Assembly: GCA_016191165.1 (NCBI GenBank)
Contig: JACPPF010000046.1
Span: forward strand, 19,912 to 83,911
Length of the DNA: 64,000 nt
Direction: 5' to 3'
DNA from: Planctomycetota bacterium
Lineage (GTDB): Bacteria > Planctomycetota > Planctomycetia > Gemmatales > Gemmataceae
The position numbers and the translations under genes are program-made. Every line of letters begins with the position of its first letter. Positions within the stretch are counted from its first letter, which is position 1. Of this stretch, positions 7,146 to 15,588 are shown one piece after another. Under the pieces are notes generated by a model. It did not search any database. It saw only the letters and a program-made list of their open reading frames with translations, and was not told the origin of the DNA.

Positions 7146-9580
7146 TGGTTATCCTCCGGCAAGTCAAAGAGGCCCGGAATACCCCAGGGATCAGGCAAGC
7201 GGTCAAAAGGCTTCGTTGGGTCGTCCAAGATTTCGGTCACAAGGCCGGCCTTTGGAGTCGCTCGGCCAGCGAGCGGCGCCTGATGCCCGCGCGGCGTCAA
7301 AGGCGTGACCAATTCGGGGGCGACGGCCGCAGTCGCGGTGAACCACGCAGGGCCGGCGGTTTCAGCCACCTCCCACCTCAAACTGGGCGGGTGCCGAAGC
7401 TCGAGGATGGGAACTTGAATTTGGGCGCCCTCAAAACCGGTCCGGTTCACCGCGATTACACCGAACGGCGCGCCGAGATTCCTCCTTTGCCCCATTCCTT
7501 CGGTTACGTCCAAAGAAGGCGATTCCTGCGCATTAGCTCCGCCGCCGGGTTCCGGCGTCTTGATCGGCTTCCGTTCAACCCCCTGTTCGTATTGGATGGC
7601 ATCGGCTGCGGTGATCTCGACGTTTGTTACGTCCGCCACTTCGTTCATCAGTCGACCCGCAACGGCGGGGACAACGTGGACCAGTCCAACTCCATGGCCC
7701 ATCTCATGGGCGATGACCGACGCCATCAGCGGTTGATTTATCGCCCCCGCGCCATCAAGAAAACTCTGGTAATGGATGATGATTCGATGCCAATCGAAAT
7801 CGAGCGTAATGCCAGCCCAATTGCCGACACGTCCGTTGACAAAGACCATATCCGCGAGCATGTTGTTGTAATGCTTTTCTCGTTCGGACAGCTGATCGGG
7901 CACCGGATCGGGGTGGTCCGCATCCGGCTGAAACAGCGTGCTTGAGGCCACGTTGAATTGAACGGCTGCTCGCCTATCGGTTTCGCTGTCCTTTCGCAGC
8001 ACCACGTCGCTGGCATTCTTGAGAACCGTTTGCATATTCTGCAGCAGGGAGAAGTTCGCGGCCGCGGCCAGGCTGCCGCCAATTGCGCTCGAAGCAAATA
8101 CCCTGATCGAAAAAACCGTCGGCCGCTTGACCGTGAACACGGCCGAATCTTTGACGAGTTCGCCTGAATCGCGCGACAAATTGTTGTTTGCGTCGGCGTA
8201 GAACCTGAGGAACAAATTCGCCGAGTTAATGCCCTCGGCAAAGGCGGGAAGGGTAATCAGCGCGGCATTGCCTCGGTCACTCATGAGCTTGACGTCGAAG
8301 GGCCAGGTGGATTGCCAAAGTTCCCAACTCGTCATGCTGCCGTTGGGCCAACCGGGGACACCGGCGGGGCCGCCCGTGATGCCTCCCACGGTTTCGAACC
8401 AGAACGTTCCGCCGGTCTCGAAATGTTCCGACGTCTGGACGGTGGTGAGATTCGGTTCGACGAGGGAGCTGACACGCCGCGCACCGACGGTCACGCCCGT
8501 AAAATCGATCACGCGCACCGTGAACTGGTGGGTCATCTCCGCGTTTTGCAGGATGCCATCGGCGTTGATATCGATGCCGACGTCCACGAAGTAGTTGTTG
8601 TTTGCGCCGCCCGTGAAGGAGATGTTGGGCCAACTGGCGCCGCCGAAGTTTCCCGAAACATCCGGGACGCCGTTGCCCACGATCAAGTAGAGCGTGTCGG
8701 CAAACAGCGGCCCATTTCCGGCGGCGGGTGCAAAGGCCTCCAGCCGCATTGTGTTGCCTGGCGACAGATAGAGCACGGTGAATTCCATGCCGGTTGCCGT
8801 CACCGAATTAGGCATGGCGTTCGAGCCGTTCATCTCCGTACCCGTGATGCTGTGGATCGTCGCGTCTACCACGTTCCAGACAAAGGTCGTGCTGGTTGCC
8901 GCCCCATTGGTGTCGGTCACCGTTACGGTGACGTTGTGGGTGCCCGACGACGTGTAGCTGAGCTTGCCGGAGATCAGGCCCGAGGCGGGATTGATGTTCA
9001 CCCCGGCTGGCAAATTCTGGGCGGCGTAGGTAATCGCATCGCCGTCGGGATCGGCGGCGATCACCTGCACACTCACTGTCCGCCCTTCGATGTCGCTGCG
9101 CGCGGCGAGCGGGCCGACGACCGGCGCGCGGTTGCCCCCCGCCGGCGGCGGGATGTTCGCCACGACCAGAAAGACGGTCGCGACCGAGTTGGGGTCGTTG
9201 GGCGCGTCGATGGCCCAGGCCTGATAGGTGAATTGATCCTGCCCGGTGAAGCCCGCATTCGGTGTATAAATGAACGTGCCGCCTGGATCAACAAAAACCG
9301 CACCGTGCTGCGGCAGTGACCGTTGGCCGGCGAACATCTGCGAGTTGGTAGAGTTGATGTCGTTGGCGAGAACACTGGCGCCGTTGTAGGGAGCGTCGGC
9401 GGGCACGGCGTAAACATCGTGAACCGCCGTGATCGCGGGCATGATGCGATCCTCCAGGTGTTCAAGCTCGGGGCGGGTGCGTGTCAGCACCCCCCGCTTA
9501 CGCGGGAGGCTCGCATTTTGGGAGTGCGTTGCCCCCTTGATGTACATAAATTCACGTATCCGACGGATCCAGTGAAACAT
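7133..9580 (-). CDS. Secreted metzincin-like metalloprotease with LEDR export motif and Ig-like domains
   Basis: An 815-residue protein. Near the N-terminus, RPELEHLEDRIMPAI matches the planctomycete extracellular motif (LEDR type, PF07595-like) found on surface or secreted proteins instead of a classical signal peptide. About residues 50-150 resemble a cadherin/VCBS-type domain (GTFIYTPNAGFTGQDQFTY). About 155-245 resemble an Ig-like putative-adhesion domain (AADPDGDAITYAAQNLPAG). Further beta-rich segments follow. Near residue 650 is HEMGHGVGLVH, the extended HExxHxxGxxH zinc site of metzincins, followed by GRLMNEV, a plausible Met-turn. The protein is therefore probably an extracellular zinc peptidase; its substrate is unknown. 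The start has GGAAAGGA upstream. It leads a minus-strand group with the overlapping membrane protein and the LRR protein. Confidence 0.82.
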   Translation of the reverse strand: MFHWIRRIREFMYIKGATHSQNASLPRKRGVLTRTRPELEHLEDRIMPAITAVHDVYAVPADAPYNGASVLANDINSTNSQMFAGQRSLPQHGAVFVDPGGTFIYTPNAGFTGQDQFTYQAWAIDAPNDPNSVATVFLVVANIPPPAGGNRAPVVGPLAARSDIEGRTVSVQVIAADPDGDAITYAAQNLPAGVNINPASGLISGKLSYTSSGTHNVTVTVTDTNGAATSTTFVWNVVDATIHSITGTEMNGSNAMPNSVTATGMEFTVLYLSPGNTMRLEAFAPAAGNGPLFADTLYLIVGNGVPDVSGNFGGASWPNISFTGGANNNYFVDVGIDINADGILQNAEMTHQFTVRVIDFTGVTVGARRVSSLVEPNLTTVQTSEHFETGGTFWFETVGGITGGPAGVPGWPNGSMTSWELWQSTWPFDVKLMSDRGNAALITLPAFAEGINSANLFLRFYADANNNLSRDSGELVKDSAVFTVKRPTVFSIRVFASSAIGGSLAAAANFSLLQNMQTVLKNASDVVLRKDSETDRRAAVQFNVASSTLFQPDADHPDPVPDQLSEREKHYNNMLADMVFVNGRVGNWAGITLDFDWHRIIIHYQSFLDGAGAINQPLMASVIAHEMGHGVGLVHVVPAVAGRLMNEVADVTNVEITAADAIQYEQGVERKPIKTPEPGGGANAQESPSLDVTEGMGQRRNLGAPFGVIAVNRTGFEGAQIQVPILELRHPPSLRWEVAETAGPAWFTATAAVAPELVTPLTPRGHQAPLAGRATPKAGLVTEILDDPTKPFDRLPDPWGIPGLFDLPEDNQWNR

Positions 9581-9736
9581 GACAGCCGATCCTTTCCAGC
9601 CAGCGAAATGAAATGCGCTGGAATATTATTTCACGTGGCACAGTGTTTTTCAATCAGGGAGTCCCGGATTTTGGCGTGGGGATTTCCTTGCGATGGGGTC
9701 GCCGACCATGTGTCAATGCTGACTGCGGGAAGGATC

Positions 9737-9766
9737 AGTCACTCACTCACTCACTCACTCACTCAC
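9737..9766. repeat. (ACTC)n microsatellite overlapping the dus stop codon
   Basis: About seven uninterrupted copies of the tetranucleotide CACT lie between the LEDR gene and dus. The TGA stop of dus (minus strand) is formed by the last repeat bases. The same tetranucleotide recurs in a longer array near 55 kb. Repeat-number change here would not disturb the dus reading frame, because it lies at or beyond the stop. Confidence 0.95.
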
Positions 9767-10803
9767 CAGTGCGAAATCGGTCCCTGCGGCACCGCTAGCT
9801 CCGGCATCTCGCCAGCCTTCCATAGCGGTGGAGGCCCTTTCGCTCGCAGCATCGCGACGATTGCCTCAAAATCGGCAACGCGCTCCAGCATCATGATTTG
9901 GCGATGAATCTCCTTGCCGGGCTTGAGCACGCGCGAGTACCAGCCGCCGCACTTGCGGAAGGTCAAGCTGGCGTGCCGTTCGCCTCGTTGCTCCACGAGG
10001 AGTTGATAGTGCCGGGTCATGAAATCGAGTCGTTGGTCGTAGCTCGGCGTCGCGCCGATCTCGCCCGTGCGTTCCCAGGAGGAAAGTTGGGCGAAGATCC
10101 AGGGGTTGAGCAAGGCGCCGCGCCCAATGCCAATGCCCGCGCAGCCGGTCTCACGAAACATGCACTCGGCATCCGCCGGGCCACGCACGTCGCCATTGCC
10201 GATGATTGGCATTGCCTCCACCGCTTCCACAACGGCGCGGATACCAGCGAGATTGACCTTGCCGGAGAAGCCCTGCTCGCGTGTTCGGCCATGGATGATG
10301 ACCGCGGCGACGCCGACTTGCTCGAAGGAGCGGGCCAGGTTGGGAGCCGTGAGATTGAGGTCATCCCAGCCGAGCCGCATCTTGACGGTGACGGGAATAC
10401 GGACCGCCTCGACGATGCCGCGGACGAGCTGGGTGGTCCCGGTGACGTTGCACATCATCGCCGAGCCGCCGCCGTTCTTGACGACCTTGGCGACGGGGCA
10501 GCCCATGTTGATGTCAATGACATCCGCGCCGTACTCTTCCAGCCACTGGGCGGCGTCACGCATCTCGGCAGGATCGGATCCGAAAATCTGCACGGCGAAC
10601 GGCGCGTCGTCAGGGCACGTCTCAATATATTCATTCGTCTTGCGGCTCTTCATCGCCAGGGCGCGCGTACTGACGAGCTCCGTGGTCGCCAGCCCCAGCC
10701 CACCGAGTTCGCGCACGGCCACCCGGAAAGGCAGGTTGGTGTAACCAGCCAGTGGTGAAAGGAAGTAGCGGGAAGCAAGGGTGAGTGAGCCGAGGCGCAA
10801 CAT
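9763..10803 (-). CDS. dus: tRNA-dihydrouridine synthase (DusB-like)
   Basis: A 346-residue protein. It reduces specific uridines in the tRNA D-loop to dihydrouridine using FMN and NAD(P)H. The TIM-barrel starts with FLSPLAGYTNLPFRVAVRELG, the usual flavin-site beginning. The catalytic cysteine is in DINMGCPVAKVVKNGGGSAMM, which fits the DusB-type signature. IIHGRTREQGFSG and IIGNGDVRGPADAE are the remaining FMN-binding motifs, followed by GIGIGRGALLNPWIF. Length is slightly above E. coli DusB. Which uridine is modified cannot be read from the sequence. The gene has only a weak ribosome site (CGAGAAA). Confidence 0.93.
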   Translation of the reverse strand: MLRLGSLTLASRYFLSPLAGYTNLPFRVAVRELGGLGLATTELVSTRALAMKSRKTNEYIETCPDDAPFAVQIFGSDPAEMRDAAQWLEEYGADVIDINMGCPVAKVVKNGGGSAMMCNVTGTTQLVRGIVEAVRIPVTVKMRLGWDDLNLTAPNLARSFEQVGVAAVIIHGRTREQGFSGKVNLAGIRAVVEAVEAMPIIGNGDVRGPADAECMFRETGCAGIGIGRGALLNPWIFAQLSSWERTGEIGATPSYDQRLDFMTRHYQLLVEQRGERHASLTFRKCGGWYSRVLKPGKEIHRQIMMLERVADFEAIVAMLRAKGPPPLWKAGEMPELAVPQGPISHW

Positions 10804-10821
10804 TTTCTCGAATGCGTTTAG

Positions 10822-10842
10822 CCGCTCGCCTTGGGCGAGCGG
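10822..10842. terminator. GC-rich hairpin between the UbiA gene and dus
   Basis: CCGCTCGCC-TTG-GGCGAGCGG forms a perfect 9-base stem with a 3-base loop, between the end of the UbiA gene and the start of dus (both minus strand). It belongs loosely to the TTTAGC... palindromes seen at gene ends throughout the window. No U-run is present. Confidence 0.4.
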
Positions 10843-10848
10843 TGAGAC

Positions 10849-11763
10849 CTAGGTCGAATACAACCACCGTCCCAGGATCATACCGGGTATCACGAGCACC
10901 ACCAAGAGCAAGCCGAGGCTGCCGGCGAAGGCGCTGGCCATCAGGGCGTCAAGCACAATCAAGCCGAAAATCGCCCGCTTGATGACGGGCTGAACTCGCA
11001 CCGGGTCAGGCCGACGAATGGCGCGCAGGACCGCGACTCCCAGGTATGCGCCGAAGCCTGCGAGAAGATACGGAAACAGCCACGAAGGTTCGGCATAGCG
11101 CGAGGTTTCCAGCAAGGCGAGGGCCGGGATCGTCAAGGCCAGCGAGAGCGCGGCGAGCATGACGATCGCCGCCGCGATCAGCATCGACTGGCTGCTGAGC
11201 CTCGCCTCGGTTCGTGCAAACCAGGTGACTCCCGCGGTATAGGTTCCCACGATGATCGCCAGCAGCCAGCCCCAGAACGGCGGCATCACGTTGGCGATCG
11301 ACAGACCCAGCAAGACATTGAGCAGCCGGCAACCGCCCATCAACACCGGCCCGGCCCAGGTCGCCTTGGCAACTCCATCATAAAGAAAGATCGCAACCAC
11401 CAAAAACGCCGCAATCGGCAGCGACCTCAAGCGCTGAGCCTCCACCAAGAAATCCGCCAGCCCGGCAAACGCCAGACCGCCGAGCATCAAGGCGAAACCC
11501 AGCGCAAAAGCCACTCGCAGCGTGATTCGCCCCGACGCAATGGGCCGGCCAGGCCGCTCCAGGCGATCCTGATCGAGGTCGAAATAATCATTCCACACCA
11601 TGCCCGACCAGTAAAGCAGCGTCGAGGCCGCCAGCAGGCACAACAGCACATGCCAGTGCGACAACAACAACCCCGTCGCCACCGCGCCGAGGAAAATATC
11701 CGCCAGCGACGTGAACGTGTTCGGCAATCTCACGAGCTGGGCGTAGACAAGGATCGTTCGCAT
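10849..11763 (-). CDS. UbiA-family prenyltransferase (EboC-like)
   Basis: A 304-residue integral membrane protein. The start at 11763 is preferred because it begins directly before the first membrane helix (MRTILVYAQLVRLPNTFTSL); the track start at 11880 overlaps the upstream gene. The first aspartate-rich motif, NDYFDLDQDRLERPGRPI, and a second motif around FLYDGVAKATWAGPVLMGGC define the UbiA superfamily, which transfers prenyl groups to aromatic or other acceptors in the membrane. About eight to nine hydrophobic segments are present. The gene lies 52 bases after the TIM-barrel isomerase gene; that pairing resembles the eboC/eboE neighbours of the ebo cluster, so a role in export or trafficking of a terpenoid-type metabolite is one possibility. 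The acceptor is unknown. Confidence 0.85.
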   Translation of the reverse strand: MRTILVYAQLVRLPNTFTSLADIFLGAVATGLLLSHWHVLLCLLAASTLLYWSGMVWNDYFDLDQDRLERPGRPIASGRITLRVAFALGFALMLGGLAFAGLADFLVEAQRLRSLPIAAFLVVAIFLYDGVAKATWAGPVLMGGCRLLNVLLGLSIANVMPPFWGWLLAIIVGTYTAGVTWFARTEARLSSQSMLIAAAIVMLAALSLALTIPALALLETSRYAEPSWLFPYLLAGFGAYLGVAVLRAIRRPDPVRVQPVIKRAIFGLIVLDALMASAFAGSLGLLLVVLVIPGMILGRWLYST

Positions 11764-11815
11764 GGAGGTTCCCGATTGCAGTCGATCAAATCCGGGGCCC
11801 GCCGTCCCTGGGCCT

Positions 11816-12658
11816 TCAGGCTTCAAGAATCGCTCGAACGCGCGAAAGCGCCGTGCGCGCGGCCGGGTCGGGATCGTCAATATACGGATAGAGTTCGATC
11901 GTGACCCAGCCGTCGTAGTTCATGGCACGGATGGCCTTCAGGCATGCCGCGAAGTCGATCGCGCCTTCGCCGGGGACCAGATGATGATGCACGCGGGTCG
12001 CGGCAATATCTTCCAGGTGGAAGTGCCGGATATATTTGGCGACACGTGGGATCGTTGTCGCCGGGTCGTCGTTCACGCAGTAGGAGTGACCGATGTCGAA
12101 ATTCATACCCACCGCCGGCGACTGCATGTGCTGCATGAATTCGAGGAACTGGTCAGCCGTCTCGATCAACAGTCCCGGTTCCGGCTCGACCAAAAGCAAC
12201 ACGCCTTCCTTTTCCGCATGGTCGGCGACCGGCTTGATCATCTCGACGAATAGCTTGAGAGCCGCGGACCACGACTGCCCTGGCTCGACGGGCCCGCCTG
12301 GCTCGGTGGTGATGCACGGCGCGCCAAGTTCCCTGGCCAGCGTCAGTGAACGTTTCGTGTGCTCGATGCGTATTTGCCGATAGTGGCGGTCCGGTTCGAT
12401 CCAGGACGGGTGCCAGTATTTTTGCCGCGGATCGTTGACGGCGTGCATCATGAACGCGTTGATGTTCGAAATCGCGAGTTGGTTGTCGGCCAGCGCCGCG
12501 CGGATCGCCTGTTTTTGCTCGGCCAATAGGTACGCGGGCCAGGCGTGCGGCACGTCGGCCATGATCTCCACGCCCTGGTATCCGATGGAGGCGAGTCGGC
12601 GCACCGCTTCTGGGAATGAGAAGTTGAGATAGGCATTGGTGCTGAAGGCTAGTTTCAT
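11816..12658 (-). CDS. Sugar phosphate isomerase/epimerase family TIM-barrel protein (EboE-like)
   Basis: A 280-residue protein of the xylose-isomerase-like TIM-barrel superfamily. Recognisable parts are MKLAFSTNAYLN, GYQGVEIMADVPHAWP, the metal-site strand LLLVEPEPG, GMNFDIGHSYCV with Asp and His ligands, and the late IRHFHLEDI and WVTIELYPY glutamate and histidine positions. These are consistent with a divalent-metal isomerase or epimerase, but substrate specificity cannot be assigned in this superfamily. It is the first gene of a two-gene unit with the UbiA prenyltransferase. In ebo clusters a related TIM-barrel protein sits next to a UbiA protein, and this is the main functional hint. Confidence 0.8.
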   Translation of the reverse strand: MKLAFSTNAYLNFSFPEAVRRLASIGYQGVEIMADVPHAWPAYLLAEQKQAIRAALADNQLAISNINAFMMHAVNDPRQKYWHPSWIEPDRHYRQIRIEHTKRSLTLARELGAPCITTEPGGPVEPGQSWSAALKLFVEMIKPVADHAEKEGVLLLVEPEPGLLIETADQFLEFMQHMQSPAVGMNFDIGHSYCVNDDPATTIPRVAKYIRHFHLEDIAATRVHHHLVPGEGAIDFAACLKAIRAMNYDGWVTIELYPYIDDPDPAARTALSRVRAILEA

Positions 12659-12806
12659 AAGGTTGCTTTTTTCCTTTTGGTCCGACGCGCGTGGTGCCAG
12701 CGCCTCCCCGCTGATTGTACGCCCGCGAACGCCAAGGGCGATGAAATTGCGATGGGGCGTCCGGTTGCCGTAGGGCAGGTGTGCCAGCCGGACTTTTTTC
12801 GAACGC

Positions 12807-12828
12807 GGTCAGGCTGGAAGGCCTGACC
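12807..12828. repeat. Short dispersed palindrome (GQAFQPDR type)
   Basis: GGTCAGGC-TGGAAG-GCCTGACC lies between the divergent isomerase and kinase genes. The minus-strand translation of the flanks gives VGQAFQPDRVRKKSG, a peptide I recall from intergenic repeats of planctomycete genomes. This is therefore likely a copy of a dispersed repeat, not a gene. Confidence 0.55.
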
Positions 12829-12845
12829 CACGCCCGATACACTGA

Positions 12846-14486
12846 ATGTACTATTTCCCCCCCAAGGTGCTGGCCAACGTGGAGATTCCCTCCGACAACA
12901 CGACGGGAGCCGCACAGACCAACCGCCGTTATGCGCGGATGGCGATCTCCTTTTTTGCCGTCGATCCGGTGCAGGTGGAGCGTGCGTTGCGCGCCGTCCA
13001 GGAACGCCAGGGGCGGGGCGAGAACGTTGATTTTCTCACCGCCTTGACGGCGGCCAAGATCCTTTCCAAATCGCAGGCCGAACATTTGCGCCTGGAGAAA
13101 GCGCCCGCGGACCAGGCCGAGGAGGACGCCAGTCGGCGTCGGCCCACGAAGTTCGACCCGGCGGCCGGCGCGCCCGCCGGCGACCTCACGCGCATCGGGC
13201 CTTATCGCATCCTGCGCCGCCTCGGCGCGGGAGGCATGGGCGCGGTTTATCTCGGCTTCGATGGCGCGGGGAATCGGCAGGTCGCTCTGAAAATCCTCTC
13301 GGCCGAGCAGGCGCCGAAGCAAAACATTCTCCAGCGTTTTCAGCGCGAGGGCCGGCATGGCGCCTTGCTCGTCCATCCCAACATCGTGCGCACCTTCGGC
13401 GCCGCCCAGGACGCCGAGACGGGGCTTCACTTCATCGTTCTGGAATACGTCGAGGGAATCACCGCCCTCGATCTCCTGGACCGGGCCGGGAAACTGCAAA
13501 TCGGCGATGCCCTGCACATCATCCTCGACATCGCCCGCGCCCTGGAGCATGCCCACAAGAGCCAGATCATCCATCGCGACATCAAACCGGGCAACATTCT
13601 CGTCACGCCGTCGGGGCTGGCAAAACTTTCCGACCTTGGATTGGCGAAACGCCGCGACGACCCGGCTAGCCTCACCCACGCCACCCAGGGCATCGGCACC
13701 CCCTATTACATGCCCTACGAACAGGCGATGAACGCCAAGATGGCGGACGAACGCAGCGACATTTATGCCCTTGGCGCCACGCTCTACCATCTCCTCACCG
13801 GCGAAGTCCCTTTCCCCGGCGAGTCGTCGCTGGAAATTGTCGAGAAAAAGGCGGTTGGCGTCTTCCGCCGCGCGAGCGAAATCAACACGGAGATTCCCGT
13901 AACCCTCGATGAAATCCTGACCCGCATGCTCGCGCGCGATCCCGCCAGCCGCTACCAGACCGCCAGCGATGTCATCGTCGATCTGGAACGTTCGCATCTT
14001 GCCGCCAAGATTCCGAGCTTTGTGCAAATCGACTCCGCCCTGCAAGATCCCGTGGTGGTGGAGCGTTTGACTTCGCCGGTCGAGACCACGCAGCCCGATT
14101 TGCAGTTGCAATCTGCCGCCCAGGCCAAAAAGGCCCGCGAGCAGCAGATCTGGTTCTTGCGTTACCGTGATCCGCGTGGCAACCTGGTGAAAGCGAAAGG
14201 CAGTGCCGCGAATGTGCTCGAACGCATCAAAAACGGCACGATTCCGGCGAATGCGGAGGCCTCGCTGAGCGCCCAGGGAAAATTCAAGCCCCTGGGACAA
14301 TGGCCGGAGTTTCAGACAGGCCTCGCGGCGGCTACCTCGCGCGAGCCGGAAGAAAAGGCGAACCCAGCCGAGGCGTGGGCCGAGCGATCTGGCCGCGGCA
14401 GGTGGCTTTGGCTGGCCGTTGCCGCGGCGGGGATCGGCGCCGTTGGCCTGGTGCTGACCACGGTGTTCCTCTGGGTATGGAACTAA
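12846..14486 (+). CDS. Membrane-anchored Hanks-type Ser/Thr protein kinase with a C-terminal GYF_2-like segment
   Basis: A 546-residue protein; an alternative start is the ATG at 12939 (MAISFFAVDPVQVERAL). The kinase domain occupies about residues 115-375: glycine loop LGAGGMGAVYLG, lysine in VALKIL, catalytic loop IHRDIKPGNI, DLG in place of DFG (common in bacterial Pkn proteins), activation segment GTPYYMPYEQ, and SDIYALGATLYHLLTG. Residues of about 430-490 (IWFLRYRDPRGNLVKAKG ... ANAEASLSAQGKFKPLGQW) resemble a GYF_2-type protein-binding module. The C-terminus is a single membrane helix (WLWLAVAAAGIGAVGLVLTT) with almost nothing after it, so the kinase faces the cytoplasm as a tail-anchored protein. 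Substrates are unknown. Confidence 0.9.
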   Translation: MYYFPPKVLANVEIPSDNTTGAAQTNRRYARMAISFFAVDPVQVERALRAVQERQGRGENVDFLTALTAAKILSKSQAEHLRLEKAPADQAEEDASRRRPTKFDPAAGAPAGDLTRIGPYRILRRLGAGGMGAVYLGFDGAGNRQVALKILSAEQAPKQNILQRFQREGRHGALLVHPNIVRTFGAAQDAETGLHFIVLEYVEGITALDLLDRAGKLQIGDALHIILDIARALEHAHKSQIIHRDIKPGNILVTPSGLAKLSDLGLAKRRDDPASLTHATQGIGTPYYMPYEQAMNAKMADERSDIYALGATLYHLLTGEVPFPGESSLEIVEKKAVGVFRRASEINTEIPVTLDEILTRMLARDPASRYQTASDVIVDLERSHLAAKIPSFVQIDSALQDPVVVERLTSPVETTQPDLQLQSAAQAKKAREQQIWFLRYRDPRGNLVKAKGSAANVLERIKNGTIPANAEASLSAQGKFKPLGQWPEFQTGLAAATSREPEEKANPAEAWAERSGRGRWLWLAVAAAGIGAVGLVLTTVFLWVWN

Positions 14487-14637
14487 TCTCCCATCCTTCC
14501 CAGTCTTCTCGGCTGAGAGGCGCCTGGCTCTCTCACTCATGCCGCTATAGGGGAAGGGCCGAAAAGCCCCTTGCGGCTTGATCTTGCCAATCACCTATTC
14601 TTGTGTTATCCCTCCGCCGCTCACGGAGGATAATACG

Positions 14638-15531
14638 GTGGCAAAAAGACGGGTAACACCCGCGTACACCACCCAGCTGGGGCGCGCCTTTCACGGCGAT
14701 GCGGCTGAGGTGCTGCGCCATATCGCGGACGAATCGATCGCGCTCGTCTTCACGTCGCCGCCGTTTGCGTTGCGCCGACAGAAAGCGTATGGCAACGTCT
14801 CCGCTGACGAATATATCCAGTGGTTTTGGCCCATCGTCGAACAGGTCCGGCGCATTCTCAAGCCCGATGGCAGCTTCGTCATGGAACTCGGCGGCGCCTG
14901 GAATCGCGGCAGCGGCACCCGCTCGTTGTTCCCCTATGAGTTGCTGATTCAACTTGGAAAAATCTTTTACCTGGCCCAGGATTTCTACTGGCACAACCCC
15001 TCGCGCCTGCCGACACCCGCCGAATGGGTTACCATTCGCCGCACGCGCGTCAAGGAAGCCGTGACCCACATCTGGTGGCTGTCGAAATCAACCGAGCCCA
15101 AGGCCGACAACCGCCGCGTGCTCGTGCCGTATTCCAAATCGATGAAGCGTCTGCTGAAGGACGGCTACCAGCCAGCGCTGCGGCCATCGCAGCACGAGAT
15201 TGGACCGCACTTTCAGCGCGATAACGGCGGCGCGATTCCGCCGAATGTGTTGACGGTGCCGAACACGCGGTCGCATGACACGTACCTCTTCAAGTGCCGT
15301 GCCGCGGGCCTGCCAATTCACCCGGCGAGGTTTCCGCCGGAGTTGCCGGATTTCTTTATTCGCTTCTTGACGCACGAAGGGGACCACGTCCTCGACCCGT
15401 TCGCTGGCAGCAATGTGACCGGACAAGTGGCGCAGACGCTGGGACGGAAGTGGACCAGCATCGAAATCAACGCCGACTATGTGGCTGGCTCGCGTCTGCG
15501 ATTTGATGACGACGCGAAGGAGGCGGCGTAA
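14638..15531 (+). CDS. Beta-class DNA methyltransferase (N4-cytosine or N6-adenine)
   Basis: A 297-residue protein. The GTG at 14638 is preferred to the track ATG at 14578 because GGAGG lies 9 bases before it. The catalytic motif IV reads TSPPF near residue 37, and the SAM-binding motif I reads DPFAGSNVTGQVAQ near the C-terminus. This order (IV before I) defines a beta-class amino-methyltransferase; the TSPP form is most common in N4-cytosine enzymes. The variable target-recognition part lies between. It converges with the winged-helix gene 15589-16269, and no obvious restriction endonuclease is adjacent, so it may be an orphan methylase or part of an unrecognised restriction-modification pair. 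Confidence 0.88.
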   Translation: MAKRRVTPAYTTQLGRAFHGDAAEVLRHIADESIALVFTSPPFALRRQKAYGNVSADEYIQWFWPIVEQVRRILKPDGSFVMELGGAWNRGSGTRSLFPYELLIQLGKIFYLAQDFYWHNPSRLPTPAEWVTIRRTRVKEAVTHIWWLSKSTEPKADNRRVLVPYSKSMKRLLKDGYQPALRPSQHEIGPHFQRDNGGAIPPNVLTVPNTRSHDTYLFKCRAAGLPIHPARFPPELPDFFIRFLTHEGDHVLDPFAGSNVTGQVAQTLGRKWTSIEINADYVAGSRLRFDDDAKEAA

Positions 15532-15540
15532 AAGAAACCC

Positions 15541-15580
15541 TCGTTTAGCGCTCGCCTGGCGGCAGACGGGCGCTAAACGA
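15541..15580. terminator. Palindrome between convergent genes (TTTAGCGC family)
   Basis: TCGTTTAGCGC... / ...GCGCTAAACGA forms a stem of about 14 bases with one mismatch and a 12-base loop. It sits exactly between the ends of the methyltransferase and the winged-helix gene, where a bidirectional terminator would be expected. It is one of several similar elements in the window. Confidence 0.5.
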
Positions 15581-15588
15581 AGCAAGGG

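Noticed and set aside
12153-14594. An 813-residue minus-strand ORF covering the kinase gene
   Set aside because: It is antisense to a kinase with all catalytic motifs and has the arginine-, glycine-rich composition of a shadow frame in high-GC DNA. Its last part overlaps the isomerase gene in another frame.
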